In this document: positions 46,007 to 53,808 of the stretch, piece by piece
Numbering within the stretch: position 1 is the stretch's first letter
How the letters are laid out: the number at the start of each line of letters is the position of its first letter
Program-made: the position numbers and the translations under genes
NCBI RefSeq assembly: GCF_001870435.1
Contig: NZ_MDDR01000022.1
Coordinates: 62,001 to 126,000, forward strand
Source of the DNA: Pseudomonas costantinii
Lineage (GTDB): Bacteria > Pseudomonadota > Gammaproteobacteria > Pseudomonadales > Pseudomonadaceae
Direction: 5' to 3'
DNA: 64,000 bases
The notes under the pieces: model-generated
Database searches by the model: none
What the model saw: the letters and a program-made list of their open reading frames with translations, nothing else
What the model was told of the DNA's origin: nothing

Positions 46007-46979
46007 TGTGCAGCGCTACAACCTGAACGGCGAGACCATGGGCACCCGCTACACCGTGGTGTTCTATGCGGCGGCCGGCATCGACACCGAGGAAATCGGC
46101 CAGCGCCTGGCCCACGCTGTGAGCCGGGTGGACCGGCAAATGTCTACCTGGAAAGCCGACTCTGACCTCAACCGCCTCAACGCAGCCGCCGAGCAGGAAT
46201 GGCTGCCAGTGCCCAAGGAACTGAGCACGGTGCTGGCCGCTGCGTTACGGGTCAGCCAGCAATCCGGCGGAGCCTTCGACATTGCCGTCGGCGATCTGGT
46301 GCAAGCCTGGGGCTTCGGCCCCGGCGAACAGACGATCACCGCGCAAGCACTCACGATGCCACTGCCACGCGCGCGACTGTCCGCCAGCGCGGCGCTGGTG
46401 GTGGACTCGCAACGCAATCGGGTGCGCAAACGGGCGCCGCTGAACCTGGATTTGAACGGCATCGCAAAAGGCTTTGGCGTCGATGAACTGACCCGTTGCC
46501 TGGAAGCGTCAAACATCACCCGCTACCTGGTCGGCATTGACGGCGAAATGCGTGCCCGGGGCATGAAACCTGATGCCCAACCCTGGGTCGTGGCAATTGA
46601 AAAACCCTGCCGCGGCGTGCGGGAAGTCATGGGCGTAATGGAACTCGTCGACGCCGCCATCGCCACGTCTGGGGACTACCGCCACTGGGTGGAGATGAGT
46701 GGGCAATCTTGCGCCCACACCATGAACCCCGTCACCGGCGCGCCGCTGCGCAACGCGCTCGCAGCGGTCACCGTCGAGGCGGGCTCGTGCATGCTCGCCG
46801 ATGCCTGGGCCACGGCACTGATGGTGCTGGGCGAAGTTGAAGGCCCACGCCTGGCACAAGAACGTGGGATGGACGCACTGTTCGTGGTGCGCGACGGCGA
46901 ACAGCTAAAAGAAATATCGATTGTAGGCGGCAAACTGCAAGCGCAGGCTGAGGCCTGCCGAATCCAATCTCGTCAATAA
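45990..46979 (+). CDS. apbE: FAD:protein FMN transferase
   Basis: A 329-residue ApbE. Motifs: GETMGTRYTVVFY near the N-terminus (~11-23), AFDIAVGDLVQAWGF (~95-109), LDLNGIAKGFGVDEL (~152-166), the flavin/metal region SGDYRHW and HTMNPVTGAPLRN (~243-255), and DAWATALMVLG. It attaches FMN to Ser/Thr of target proteins, here most plausibly the DUF2271 protein. Unlike many ApbE proteins it has no visible signal peptide or lipobox: the N-terminus starts straight into the catalytic fold. GTG 45990 has AAGGA 7 bases upstream; ATG 45996 is the alternative. It overlaps the reductase gene by 17 bases, so they are coupled. Confidence 0.93.
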   Translation: MKMSTDVQRYNLNGETMGTRYTVVFYAAAGIDTEEIGQRLAHAVSRVDRQMSTWKADSDLNRLNAAAEQEWLPVPKELSTVLAAALRVSQQSGGAFDIAVGDLVQAWGFGPGEQTITAQALTMPLPRARLSASAALVVDSQRNRVRKRAPLNLDLNGIAKGFGVDELTRCLEASNITRYLVGIDGEMRARGMKPDAQPWVVAIEKPCRGVREVMGVMELVDAAIATSGDYRHWVEMSGQSCAHTMNPVTGAPLRNALAAVTVEAGSCMLADAWATALMVLGEVEGPRLAQERGMDALFVVRDGEQLKEISIVGGKLQAQAEACRIQSRQ

Positions 46980-46997
46980 CCTGAGTTCCGTTAATCC

Positions 46998-47699
46998 ATG
47001 AAATTCATGCACAGGCACACCGAGCTCCACCGCAGTGACCGCATCGGCTGGCTGCGTGCCGCAGTCCTGGGGGCCAATGATGGGATCGTCTCCACCGCCA
47101 GCCTGTTGATTGGCGTAGCTGCCGCCAACGCCACCCACTCCACGCTGATCGTGACCGGTATGGCCGGGCTGGTGGCGGGCGCCATGTCCATGGCGGCGGG
47201 TGAATACGTTTCCGTGCACTCCCAGGCCGATACCGAACAGGCTGACTTGTCGCGGGAACGGGCCGAACTAGCCAGCAACCCGAAAGCCGAACACCGCGAG
47301 CTTGCCCACATCTACATGCACCGAGGGGTGTCATCCGACTTGGCCCACCAGGTGGCCGATCAATTAATGGCGCACGATGCACTGGGCGCACACGCCCGAG
47401 ACGAGCTAGGCATCAGCGAAGCACTCACAGCAAAACCACTGCAAGCCGCACTCGCCTCAGCCGCCAGTTTCGTGCTCGGCGCAGCCTTGCCATTGGCGGT
47501 CATTTTCATCGCCCCGCGCGACAGTGTTGTGCCGTGGATATCCGGCATGTCGCTGGTATTTCTTGCCGGCCTTGGCGCCATTGCAGCCAGGGCCGGGGGG
47601 GCAAAAATAGGGATCGGCGCTTGGCGGGTAACCCTCTGGGGTGCGTTGGCCATGGGCATTACGGCAGCCGTGGGGGCGCTGTTCGGGGCGGTAGTTTAG
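46998..47699 (+). CDS. VIT1/CCC1-family Fe/Mn transporter
   Basis: A 233-residue membrane protein of the vacuolar-iron-transporter family. It has the characteristic RAAVLGANDGIVSTASLLIGVA (~20-41), AAGEYVSVHSQADTEQADL (~66-84), a cytoplasmic Glu/His-rich metal-binding segment (~84-140), and three C-terminal TM helices. Family members export Fe(II) or Mn(II) from the cytosol. It follows apbE by 18 bases, so it probably belongs to the same transcript. That links the flavoreductase cluster to iron or manganese handling. Confidence 0.9.
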   Translation: MKFMHRHTELHRSDRIGWLRAAVLGANDGIVSTASLLIGVAAANATHSTLIVTGMAGLVAGAMSMAAGEYVSVHSQADTEQADLSRERAELASNPKAEHRELAHIYMHRGVSSDLAHQVADQLMAHDALGAHARDELGISEALTAKPLQAALASAASFVLGAALPLAVIFIAPRDSVVPWISGMSLVFLAGLGAIAARAGGAKIGIGAWRVTLWGALAMGITAAVGALFGAVV

Positions 47700-47773
47700 T
47701 TAGCGCGTTTTTTGGGCGCGAAGACGGGGGGGTGGAGTTCGAGCGCTGCGAAGTGGCGCTTTGAAGGCATTTC

Positions 47774-47863
47774 TCAGCCCAAAAGCTTGAGCGCCACCCG
47801 AACCACGAACAGCCCCCAAATCAATGCCAGCAGGACGGTTAAAAAAAGCCATCTTGGCCCCAT
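47774..47863 (-). CDS. 29-residue single-TM small protein
   Basis: A minus-strand frame, ATG 47863 to TGA 47774, encoding MGPRWLFLTVLLALIWGLF and ten more residues ending in a basic helix, ALKLLG. It is one hydrophobic helix with positively charged ends, of the kind found in small regulatory membrane proteins. GGAA lies six bases upstream of the ATG. Too short to assign by family. The enclosing region 47700-48041 is otherwise empty. Codon pattern and hydrophobic continuity are the only support. Confidence 0.45.
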   Translation of the reverse strand: MGPRWLFLTVLLALIWGLFVVRVALKLLG

Positions 47864-48041
47864 TACTTATTCCATTTTTTGACGTCTTCACTTCGTGTTA
47901 TTCAAACACACCAAAACAAGACTTAATCTGATTAACAGAAACTATAAATAAACATTCGTCGACAACAGAAGTCGTCACGCTGCACGTTTATCGTTCTAAA
48001 CTATGAGTCACACATACACGCTTTTGAAGAGGCACTCAACC

Positions 48042-48248
48042 ATGGGATCCATTTTATGCCTATTCAAACGACAAGCTCATTTTAGAAATTACGCGCTCAT
48101 GGATAGTAACGGTACCTGCATAGGGTTTAAACAATGCGATCACAATCCGGGAAGCCAATGGGTGCAGGTCGAAGAGATAAGCCTAGCACGGCTAACCAAA
48201 GCGCGACCTTGCACTAGTGATTCGGACACTGAACGGTCAAAAGAATAA
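48042..48248 (+). CDS. Small conserved Pseudomonas protein (NYAL-type)
   Basis: A 68-residue protein with the pattern FRNYALMDSNGTCIGFKQC followed by WVQVEEISLARL. This pattern recurs in small Pseudomonas proteins of unknown function with the layout CLFKR-x-RNYALLD-x-G-x-C-x-x-FKQC. ATG 48042 has AGAGG about 9 bases upstream; longer in-frame starts lack support. The three cysteines and conserved spacing suggest a folded domain or metal site. The surrounding DNA is A+T-rich. Confidence 0.7.
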   Translation: MGSILCLFKRQAHFRNYALMDSNGTCIGFKQCDHNPGSQWVQVEEISLARLTKARPCTSDSDTERSKE

Positions 48249-48432
48249 TACTAAATTCACTCTAACCTCACACTTTTTTCACATAACCTCCCCGTCAAAC
48301 TACTTGGCAACCTTAAGAATCTTAACAATAGAAAGCGCTCTCAATTACTTCAATTAATCTTTAATTACGTTAACTATTAAAGAACGGCGCCGATAGTATT
48401 AGCTCACACTACAGTTCTTGAAGGGGATCAAC

Positions 48433-48618
48433 ATGACGTCAGCCATCAATGCTTCAACCCAGGTCACTTTGCCGAAAGTCACCGCCATGACATCCCCAAA
48501 AGCGCCCCCCGTGCGGGTAGACAGCGACGGCGATCATGACGCGAGCGGGCCGAGCGAAGTGCAACTACCCAAAGCGTCCTCCGCGTTGATCGGGACGCAA
48601 ATCAACACCACAGCGTAA
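48433..48618 (+). CDS. Small Ser/Thr/Ala-rich protein with DSDGDHD motif
   Basis: A 61-residue protein from ATG 48433 with AAGGGG six bases upstream. It is low-complexity and probably disordered, with a central VDSDGDHDASG segment shared with several small Pseudomonas proteins of unknown function. The acidic DxDxDxD spacing is reminiscent of an EF-hand-type calcium loop, but there are no flanking helices. It is preceded by an A+T-rich promoter-like stretch (48249-48432). Confidence 0.65.
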   Translation: MTSAINASTQVTLPKVTAMTSPKAPPVRVDSDGDHDASGPSEVQLPKASSALIGTQINTTA

Positions 48619-48751
48619 GTGAGTTTATGCGCAGGCCCATCGAAAGCGGGACCTGCGTCGTTGTGACAGAGGTCAATACTGGCAGGATTAGTCGTGTAAC
48701 TGGCTTCGTGCAGTCTTAGTCATCGTGCACAACTCAGGCTCGAGTGGCGGC

Positions 48752-49126
48752 CTATGGATTAAGCACCCTATCACGGTCTACCAAGCCTTCCCACGCAGTG
48801 ATAACCACCAGTGCCAACGCGGCCGCCTCGCGCATGGTGAGGCATTTAGGTTTGGTCGCGAGCAGTCTGGCATCGACCGCGATGTACTCAGCCATGGCGC
48901 CTTGAGCCCCGACAATTCCGCCCGCCATACCAAAGACTTCGTCACCAATCGCGAAGCCCTCAACCGCATCGCCTAACTCAACAACTGTGCCAGCCAAATC
49001 CAGGCCGAACAACGCAGGCAATGGCTGCTTGGCATGCGCCGGCGCGCCATTTGAAATCTTTATATCCAACGGGTTGAGGCCTGATGCATGAACGCGCACC
49101 AATACTTGCCCTCTAGCAGGTGCAGG
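48752..49126 (-). pseudogene. Zinc-type alcohol dehydrogenase/quinone oxidoreductase remnant
   Basis: About 124 codons matching the N-terminal GroES-like domain of quinone-oxidoreductase-type MDR proteins: QVLVRVHASGLNPLDIKI, LPALFGLDLAGTVVELG, and ITAWEGLVDRDRV. No start codon or first ~20 residues are present, and the frame stops at 48752 just where the Rossmann domain (~200 residues) should begin. It is therefore truncated at both ends and not expected to be functional. Confidence 0.8.
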
Positions 49127-49177
49127 GCAGGAACCTGAGCACGGTCGGTAGCAGAAGCAGTTCTCTGTGTTGAAAAC

Positions 49178-49207
49178 TGACCGCTTCTGGCCGGTTTCTG
49201 CCGGCCA
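49178..49207. repeat. Dispersed intergenic repeat with perfect inverted core
   Basis: TGACCGCTTCTGGCCG (49178-49193) matches 15 of 16 bases of 61724-61739. It runs into a perfect inverted repeat, TGGCCGG-TTTCTG-CCGGCCA (49188-49207). Further short GGCAG/CTGCC and GGCCATAAGCTGCCATTCG pieces continue to about 49250. This looks like debris of a dispersed non-coding repeat of the kind that surrounds short tyrosine recombinases in Pseudomonas. Confidence 0.6.
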
Positions 49208-49363
49208 CCAAACGGCAGGAGTCGGCCATAAGCTGCCATTCGAATGGTGCCTATTAATCTAGGAGAGAATCACATCCCCCAAAGGTCAAGACGACATTGA
49301 GGTAGCGCCACTTTTTAAGTCTGGTCGTCAACTGCTTCAAACGCGCGCTTTTTCTTGACGACT

Positions 49364-49377
49364 CTGATTTAAATCAA
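49364..49377. promoter_or_regulatory. FNR/Anr-type box upstream of the antiporter gene
   Basis: CTGAT-TTAA-ATCAA matches the FNR/Anr consensus TTGAT-N4-ATCAA except for the first base. Its centre is about 103 bases before the antiporter start at 49474, so a transcript starting ~40 bases downstream of the box would have a ~60-base leader. This points to activation under low oxygen. Confidence 0.65.
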
Positions 49378-49473
49378 CCACACGCAGCCGGTTCCCGCCG
49401 AAATTGACCGCCACGGTTCTCGTCACCGCATTTGCGGTGAGCGCACGACCGCTCGTCTTGTGGAGACTTCCCC

Positions 49474-50967
49474 ATGGCTACCGAGCTGCAAATTCCGCAA
49501 CCAGTTCCTCCTATCGCCTCGGGCCAGTCAATGGCTGAGGGGCTACGAAAGCTTGAGCCCAAACGGCTGTCGTTAAGCCTGTTGATAGCATTGGTGGTGG
49601 GTTCGATGATCGGCAGCGGAATTTTTAGCCTGCCGCAGAACATGGCGGCCAGCGCGGGCGCCGGGGCTATTCTGATCGGTTGGCTGATCACCGGCGTTGG
49701 CATGTTGTCCCTGGCCTTGGTTTACCAGATGTTATCCAACCGCCAACCTACGATGGATAACGGTGTGTTTGCCTACGCTCGAGAATTGGGTGGTGAATTT
49801 CTCGGGTTCAATTCTGCTTGGGGCTATTGGATCAGTGCCTGGATCGGCAACGTCAGCTACCTGGTGATTTTGTTTGCTGCGTTGAGTTACTTTTTCCCAC
49901 TGTTCGGTGAAGGCAACAATAAAGCAGCCATTGTGGGTGCATCCGTGGTGCTTTGGGGGCTGCACTGGATGATCCTCAGGGGCATGCGTACGGCAGCGCG
50001 GGCCAATGCGTTGACGACCGTAGCCAAGATCGTACCGTTGTTGCTCTTCATCGGCCTGGTGATGGCAGCGTTTCAGCATGAGACCTTCAATCTGGATTTT
50101 TGGGGTGCCCCATCACTGGGCAGTACCCTGGATCAGGTCAAAAGCACCATGCTGGTGACGGTTTGGGTATTTATTGGTATTGAAGGCGCCAATGTTTTCT
50201 CTGCCCGTGCGGCGCAACGCCGCAACGTTGGCCGTGCCACGGTGATTGGCTTCGTTATCACGCTGTTGCTGCTGATTGCCGTGTCATTGCTGTCGCTGGG
50301 CATTCTCAAACAACCGGAACTGGCGGGCTTGAAAAACCCTTCCATGGCCGGTGTGCTTCAAGCGGCAGCCGGGCCGTGGGGTGCAGTTTTGATCAGCGTC
50401 GGACTGATCATTTCAGTGGGAGGCGCTCTGCTCGCGTGGACGCTTTTGGCGGCTGAGTCGGTATTCACGCCAGCAAAGGAAAAGGTCATGCCACGTGTAT
50501 TGGCCGTAGAGAACACCCATGGCGTGCCAGCCAATGCCCTCTGGGTCACCAACGGGTGCATTCAACTGTTCCTGTTATTGACGCTGTATTCGAGCGCCAG
50601 TTACCTCGCCCTGATTTCCCTGGCCACCTCCATGATCCTGCTGCCATACCTGTTCAGCGGTCTCTATGCATTGAAGCTGACCTGGCAAGGCCAGACGTAC
50701 ACAGGCCATCGCCGCCTGCAACTGCGTGACATAGCCATCGCCTCCGTCGCCACCCTGTATTGTCTGTGGTTGTTATACGCCGCAGGGCCCAAATACATGC
50801 TGCTCAGTGCATTGCTCTATGCCCCTGGCACCTTGATTTACCTGATGACGCTACGTACTCGCCAGGGGCGGCGATTCAGCGGCCCTGAAATAGCATTGTT
50901 GGCCATTATCTGGGGCTCGGCAGCGGTCGCGGGCTGGATGCTGTGGTCAGGAACACTGACGTTATAG
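49474..50967 (+). CDS. ArcD-like basic amino acid/polyamine antiporter
   Basis: A 497-residue, 12-14-TM APC-superfamily transporter of the basic amino acid/polyamine antiporter type. The TM1 motif VVGSMIGSGIFSLPQNMAASAG (~42-63) and the segment YWISAWIGNVSYLVILFA match ArcD-type arginine:ornithine exchangers. ArcD feeds the arginine deiminase pathway in anaerobic Pseudomonas, but arcABC are not adjacent, so the exchanged pair is uncertain. It heads the low-oxygen island, has an FNR-type box upstream, and is followed by hsp20 after 78 bases. Confidence 0.88.
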   Translation: MATELQIPQPVPPIASGQSMAEGLRKLEPKRLSLSLLIALVVGSMIGSGIFSLPQNMAASAGAGAILIGWLITGVGMLSLALVYQMLSNRQPTMDNGVFAYARELGGEFLGFNSAWGYWISAWIGNVSYLVILFAALSYFFPLFGEGNNKAAIVGASVVLWGLHWMILRGMRTAARANALTTVAKIVPLLLFIGLVMAAFQHETFNLDFWGAPSLGSTLDQVKSTMLVTVWVFIGIEGANVFSARAAQRRNVGRATVIGFVITLLLLIAVSLLSLGILKQPELAGLKNPSMAGVLQAAAGPWGAVLISVGLIISVGGALLAWTLLAAESVFTPAKEKVMPRVLAVENTHGVPANALWVTNGCIQLFLLLTLYSSASYLALISLATSMILLPYLFSGLYALKLTWQGQTYTGHRRLQLRDIAIASVATLYCLWLLYAAGPKYMLLSALLYAPGTLIYLMTLRTRQGRRFSGPEIALLAIIWGSAAVAGWMLWSGTLTL

Positions 50968-51045
50968 CCACCCTGTTTTTTCCGGGGAGGGCTGATACCA
51001 AGCGTTTCTCAGCCGTCCCTCTACTCAAGAGGAGTCGCAAAAAAA

Positions 51046-51588
51046 ATGAGCAGTCCAGTGAAAAAAATGCCCGTACCTACCGACGTTAAAACCACACACC
51101 CATCGCTCGCCACCGAGCTTTGGCGTCCAATAGAGAAGTTGCGGCAGCAGGTCGACCACCTGTTTGAAGAGTTCAATCGCGGCTCGGTGCTTTCCCCTTT
51201 CGGACGCGGGCTGTTTGACACTGAGCCACTTTGGCGTCGCGAGCTGATTGGGCACAACCTGCCTGCGGTGGACATCAGTGAGAAGGAGAAAAGCTATGAA
51301 ATCACGGCTGAGTTGCCCGGTCTGGATCAGAAAAACATCCAGATCACGTTGTCCAACGGCAGTTTGATCATCAGAGGAGAAAAGAAAGAGGACAAGGAAG
51401 TAAAACGTAAGAGCTACCACCTGAGTGAAAGGCATTACGGTGCGTTCGAGCGAGTGTTTAGCCTGCCCAAAAGCGTCGATGCAGAGAAAATTGACGCAAG
51501 TTTCAGCAAGGGCGTGCTGCGAATCTCACTGCCGAAGAAGCCCGACGCCATGAAAACGGATAAGGTCGTGCCCATCAAAGGCGAATAA
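51046..51588 (+). CDS. Small heat-shock protein (Hsp20/alpha-crystallin)
   Basis: A 180-residue Hsp20. The ~70-residue N-terminal arm includes LWRPIEKLRQQVDHLFEEF. The alpha-crystallin domain (~75-170) starts with PAVDISEKEKSYEITAELPG and ends with the consensus FSKGVLRISLPKK; a C-terminal IPIKGE-like tail (VPIKGE) provides the oligomerisation motif. It holds unfolding proteins in an ATP-independent way. Probably co-transcribed with the upstream antiporter; a terminator follows at 51601-51637. Confidence 0.93.
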   Translation: MSSPVKKMPVPTDVKTTHPSLATELWRPIEKLRQQVDHLFEEFNRGSVLSPFGRGLFDTEPLWRRELIGHNLPAVDISEKEKSYEITAELPGLDQKNIQITLSNGSLIIRGEKKEDKEVKRKSYHLSERHYGAFERVFSLPKSVDAEKIDASFSKGVLRISLPKKPDAMKTDKVVPIKGE

Positions 51589-51600
51589 ACGCTTTGCGAT

Positions 51601-51637
51601 ATGCCCCTTAGTATTTTTTGGCAAGGGGTATTTTTTA
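51601..51637 (+). terminator. Intrinsic terminator after hsp20
   Basis: Arms ATGCCCCTT and AAGGGGTAT (one mismatch) flank a short loop and are followed by a T-run (51631-51636). It lies 13 bases after the Hsp20 stop on the plus strand and just before the convergent universal stress protein gene. Confidence 0.85.
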
Positions 51638-51644
51638 TCCACGC

Positions 51645-52541
51645 TCAGGCTAACGGTCGGACCACCAACAGGCTGCACGGCGGGTGATTGAGTACGTGCT
51701 CGGCTGTGCTGCCGATGTCGCAGCCACGAGCATGGCTGGCGCCTAGCACCACGATATCGAATTCATTCTGCTGGGCGAACCGCTCAATGACCGCGTGGGG
51801 GATACCCGTCAGCAGGTGCTGGCGGTGTTCGTCAATCCCGTAGCGTGACGCAAGCACCTCGAACGCCTCCTCCTGCGCGTCATTGACCGCGTCCCTAAGG
51901 CTGTCGCTCAGACTCAGCGTGGACACACTCGTCGATATGTCTCCCACAACCGACCAATTGCTGATACTGAGCAGGTGCAACCTGGCACCGCAGGAGGCTG
52001 CCAGTGTCGACGCCAGGTCAAGCACTTGCTCATTGACACCTTGAATTAACTCCTCAAGGTGGGACAGATCGATGGCAACGAGTATTTTCACAGGGTTTGG
52101 GTGCCTGGCTTCGGTCACCAGATGAAAGTGCGCCTCACAATCGCGCAGTAACCGCCAGTCCAGTGGCTGGTGAAAAGCCCGCTCAAGTGCAGACACGTGG
52201 TGCATATCCTTAACCACGAGATCTGGGTGGAAGTCATTCACATAATCGAGTACGTGGCCTGGGCTTGCCTTAGCCCAGACGACTTCACTGGTTACCTGGC
52301 ACCCCGCAAGGCGCGCCTGCTGCTCCAGCCAATGCCGATGCACTTGCAAATAGCCCTCTCGAGCACGCGTCATGGCTTCATGGTCGAACACGCCTGCTAC
52401 CGCCAATGCCTGGACGTAATCGAACGCAACCATGTGTAACGACGCTCCGGTGGCGCGGGCCAGCGCCTGCGCGCGGTCGAATGCCGGAGTACGGGTCATT
52501 TCGGTCGGTACGATCAATAAAATACGTTTAAGTTTCTGCAT
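51645..52541 (-). CDS. Universal stress protein, tandem-domain
   Basis: A 298-residue protein with two UspA domains (~1-145 and ~150-298), like UspE. Domain 1 opens with RILLIVPTEMTRTPAFDRA; domain 2 has KILVAIDLS and ends with the nucleotide-site pattern VVLGASHARGCDIGSTAEHVL (G-x2-x9-G-S/T type). The frame is open to 52736, but ATG 52541 has AGGAG 9 bases upstream and starts the domain normally. USPs of this type support survival under anaerobic energy stress in Pseudomonas. An FNR-type box at 52650-52663 lies ~115 bases upstream. One of four related proteins in 10 kb. Confidence 0.92.
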   Translation of the reverse strand: MQKLKRILLIVPTEMTRTPAFDRAQALARATGASLHMVAFDYVQALAVAGVFDHEAMTRAREGYLQVHRHWLEQQARLAGCQVTSEVVWAKASPGHVLDYVNDFHPDLVVKDMHHVSALERAFHQPLDWRLLRDCEAHFHLVTEARHPNPVKILVAIDLSHLEELIQGVNEQVLDLASTLAASCGARLHLLSISNWSVVGDISTSVSTLSLSDSLRDAVNDAQEEAFEVLASRYGIDEHRQHLLTGIPHAVIERFAQQNEFDIVVLGASHARGCDIGSTAEHVLNHPPCSLLVVRPLA

Positions 52542-52649
52542 CACCGCGATCTCCTGACAACAGCTTCGTGCCTGACTGCAACCCCGACATCCTGGTCGGA
52601 CTTCATACAGCGCTGTGACTGCAGTATCGGATTCGGCCCACGGCAGGCT

Positions 52650-52663
52650 CTGATCTTTATCAA
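52650..52663. promoter_or_regulatory. FNR/Anr-type box between USP and FNR-paralogue genes
   Basis: CTGAT-CTTT-ATCAA. On the minus strand it reads TTGAT-AAAG-ATCAG, one base off consensus. Centre ~115 bases upstream of the USP start at 52541 and ~211 bases upstream of the regulator start at 52868, so it most likely serves the USP gene and might also give autoregulation. Confidence 0.65.
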
Positions 52664-52867
52664 GTAAATAACGGGCAGCCAGCAGGGCGCCAGCACTCGC
52701 TGCCGGTTCAGATGCGCGAATCAATTTGGGGAGCACGGAGCAGCAGGCCTATTCGTTCGAATAGCTTTCTTCTCCACTCGTCACCTTTAACCTGAAAAGG
52801 GTAATTAAAGTGCGGCCCCACACGCTTCCCCCCTATGCTCAGGAGATACCTTGCGGAGCGAGTCCCG

Positions 52868-53614
52868 ATGACTGAAACCCGTCCGTTACACGTCCAGAGC
52901 CTCAAATCAGCCTGCTCACAGTGCAGTGTCCTGGAGCTTTGTCTGCCAATAGGTCTTTCTGGCGATGAAGTGGAACGCTTGGACAAACTTATCGTCCAGC
53001 GCTTCAAGGTCAAAAAAGGTGCAGCGTTGTACCGCACCGGCGACCCCTTGCGCTCGCTTTACGCCGTGCGAATTGGTTCATTCAAGACCAGCATGGTGTC
53101 AGTCGACGGTCGTGAGCAGGTCACCGGTTTTCAGATTCCTGGCGAGATGCTGGGTCTGGACGCTATCAGTGCCGACATACATGCATGCAGTGCGTTTGCC
53201 CTGGAAGACAGCGAAGTGTGCCCCATCCACTTTGCGCAACTGGAAAAACTCTCGCAGAGCCTGCCGTCGCTGCAACACAATCTCAACCGCCTGTTAAGCC
53301 GGGAAATCGTGCGTGACCAGACAATGCTGATGCTCATGGGGAACATGAACTCGGACGAGCGCCTGGCGGCCTTCCTGCTCAACCTTTCACAACGTTTGAG
53401 CATTCGTGGTTATTCCCCCAAGCACTTTGTTCTGAAAATGCGCCGAGAGGAAATCGGTTCCTACTTAGGACTGCGCTTGGAGACCATCTGCCGGGGTATT
53501 GCACACCTGCGAGACCTGAACCTGGTGGAGATTGCCGGCCGGAACGTCGAGATTCAGGACATAGAGGGCCTTAAACAACTGGTATCAGGCTGCAATCGTC
53601 CGACCGTCCTCTAA
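52868..53614 (+). CDS. FNR/Anr-family regulator with atypical recognition helix
   Basis: A 248-residue Crp/Fnr regulator. N-terminal cysteines Cys16, Cys19 and Cys25 (ACSQCSVLELC) plus Cys107 (DIHACSAF) give the four ligands of an oxygen-labile [4Fe-4S] cluster. A cyclic-nucleotide-type beta-barrel (~30-140), dimer helix, and HTH follow. The HTH reads MRREEIGSYLGLRLETICRGIAHLRD. In FNR/Anr the recognition helix is E-x-x-S-R (ETVSR); here it is E-T-I-C-R, with Cys in place of Ser. ATG 52868 begins MTETRPLHVQ; the frame extends to 52835 without support. It is probably a paralogue of the housekeeping Anr and a local controller of this island. Confidence 0.9.
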   Translation: MTETRPLHVQSLKSACSQCSVLELCLPIGLSGDEVERLDKLIVQRFKVKKGAALYRTGDPLRSLYAVRIGSFKTSMVSVDGREQVTGFQIPGEMLGLDAISADIHACSAFALEDSEVCPIHFAQLEKLSQSLPSLQHNLNRLLSREIVRDQTMLMLMGNMNSDERLAAFLLNLSQRLSIRGYSPKHFVLKMRREEIGSYLGLRLETICRGIAHLRDLNLVEIAGRNVEIQDIEGLKQLVSGCNRPTVL

Positions 53615-53710
53615 CACCGCAAACTTGGAGCCCCGTTGCGTGCGCCCGGCTGTAATCACGACGGCGGTTTGACTGAGTTCCTCACGATTGAGCACCGGCC
53701 TCACGGGTAT

Positions 53711-53724
53711 CTGATCCAGATCAG
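53711..53724. promoter_or_regulatory. Palindromic FNR-like box upstream of the acetyltransferase gene
   Basis: CTGAT-CCAG-ATCAG is a perfect palindrome. Both half-sites differ from FNR consensus only at the outermost base. Centre is ~91 bases before the start at 53809. Confidence 0.5.
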
Positions 53725-53808
53725 AATCAGGCCGCCCCATCGACGTAGAAAGGAATGACCCGCGCGGTAGCCACGGCGCGCCGATCTGAACTGGATGGAG
53801 GATGTCTT

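Noticed and set aside
48752..49126. Functional short quinone oxidoreductase
   Set aside because: The Rossmann domain and the N-terminus are absent; only an isolated GroES-like domain remains.
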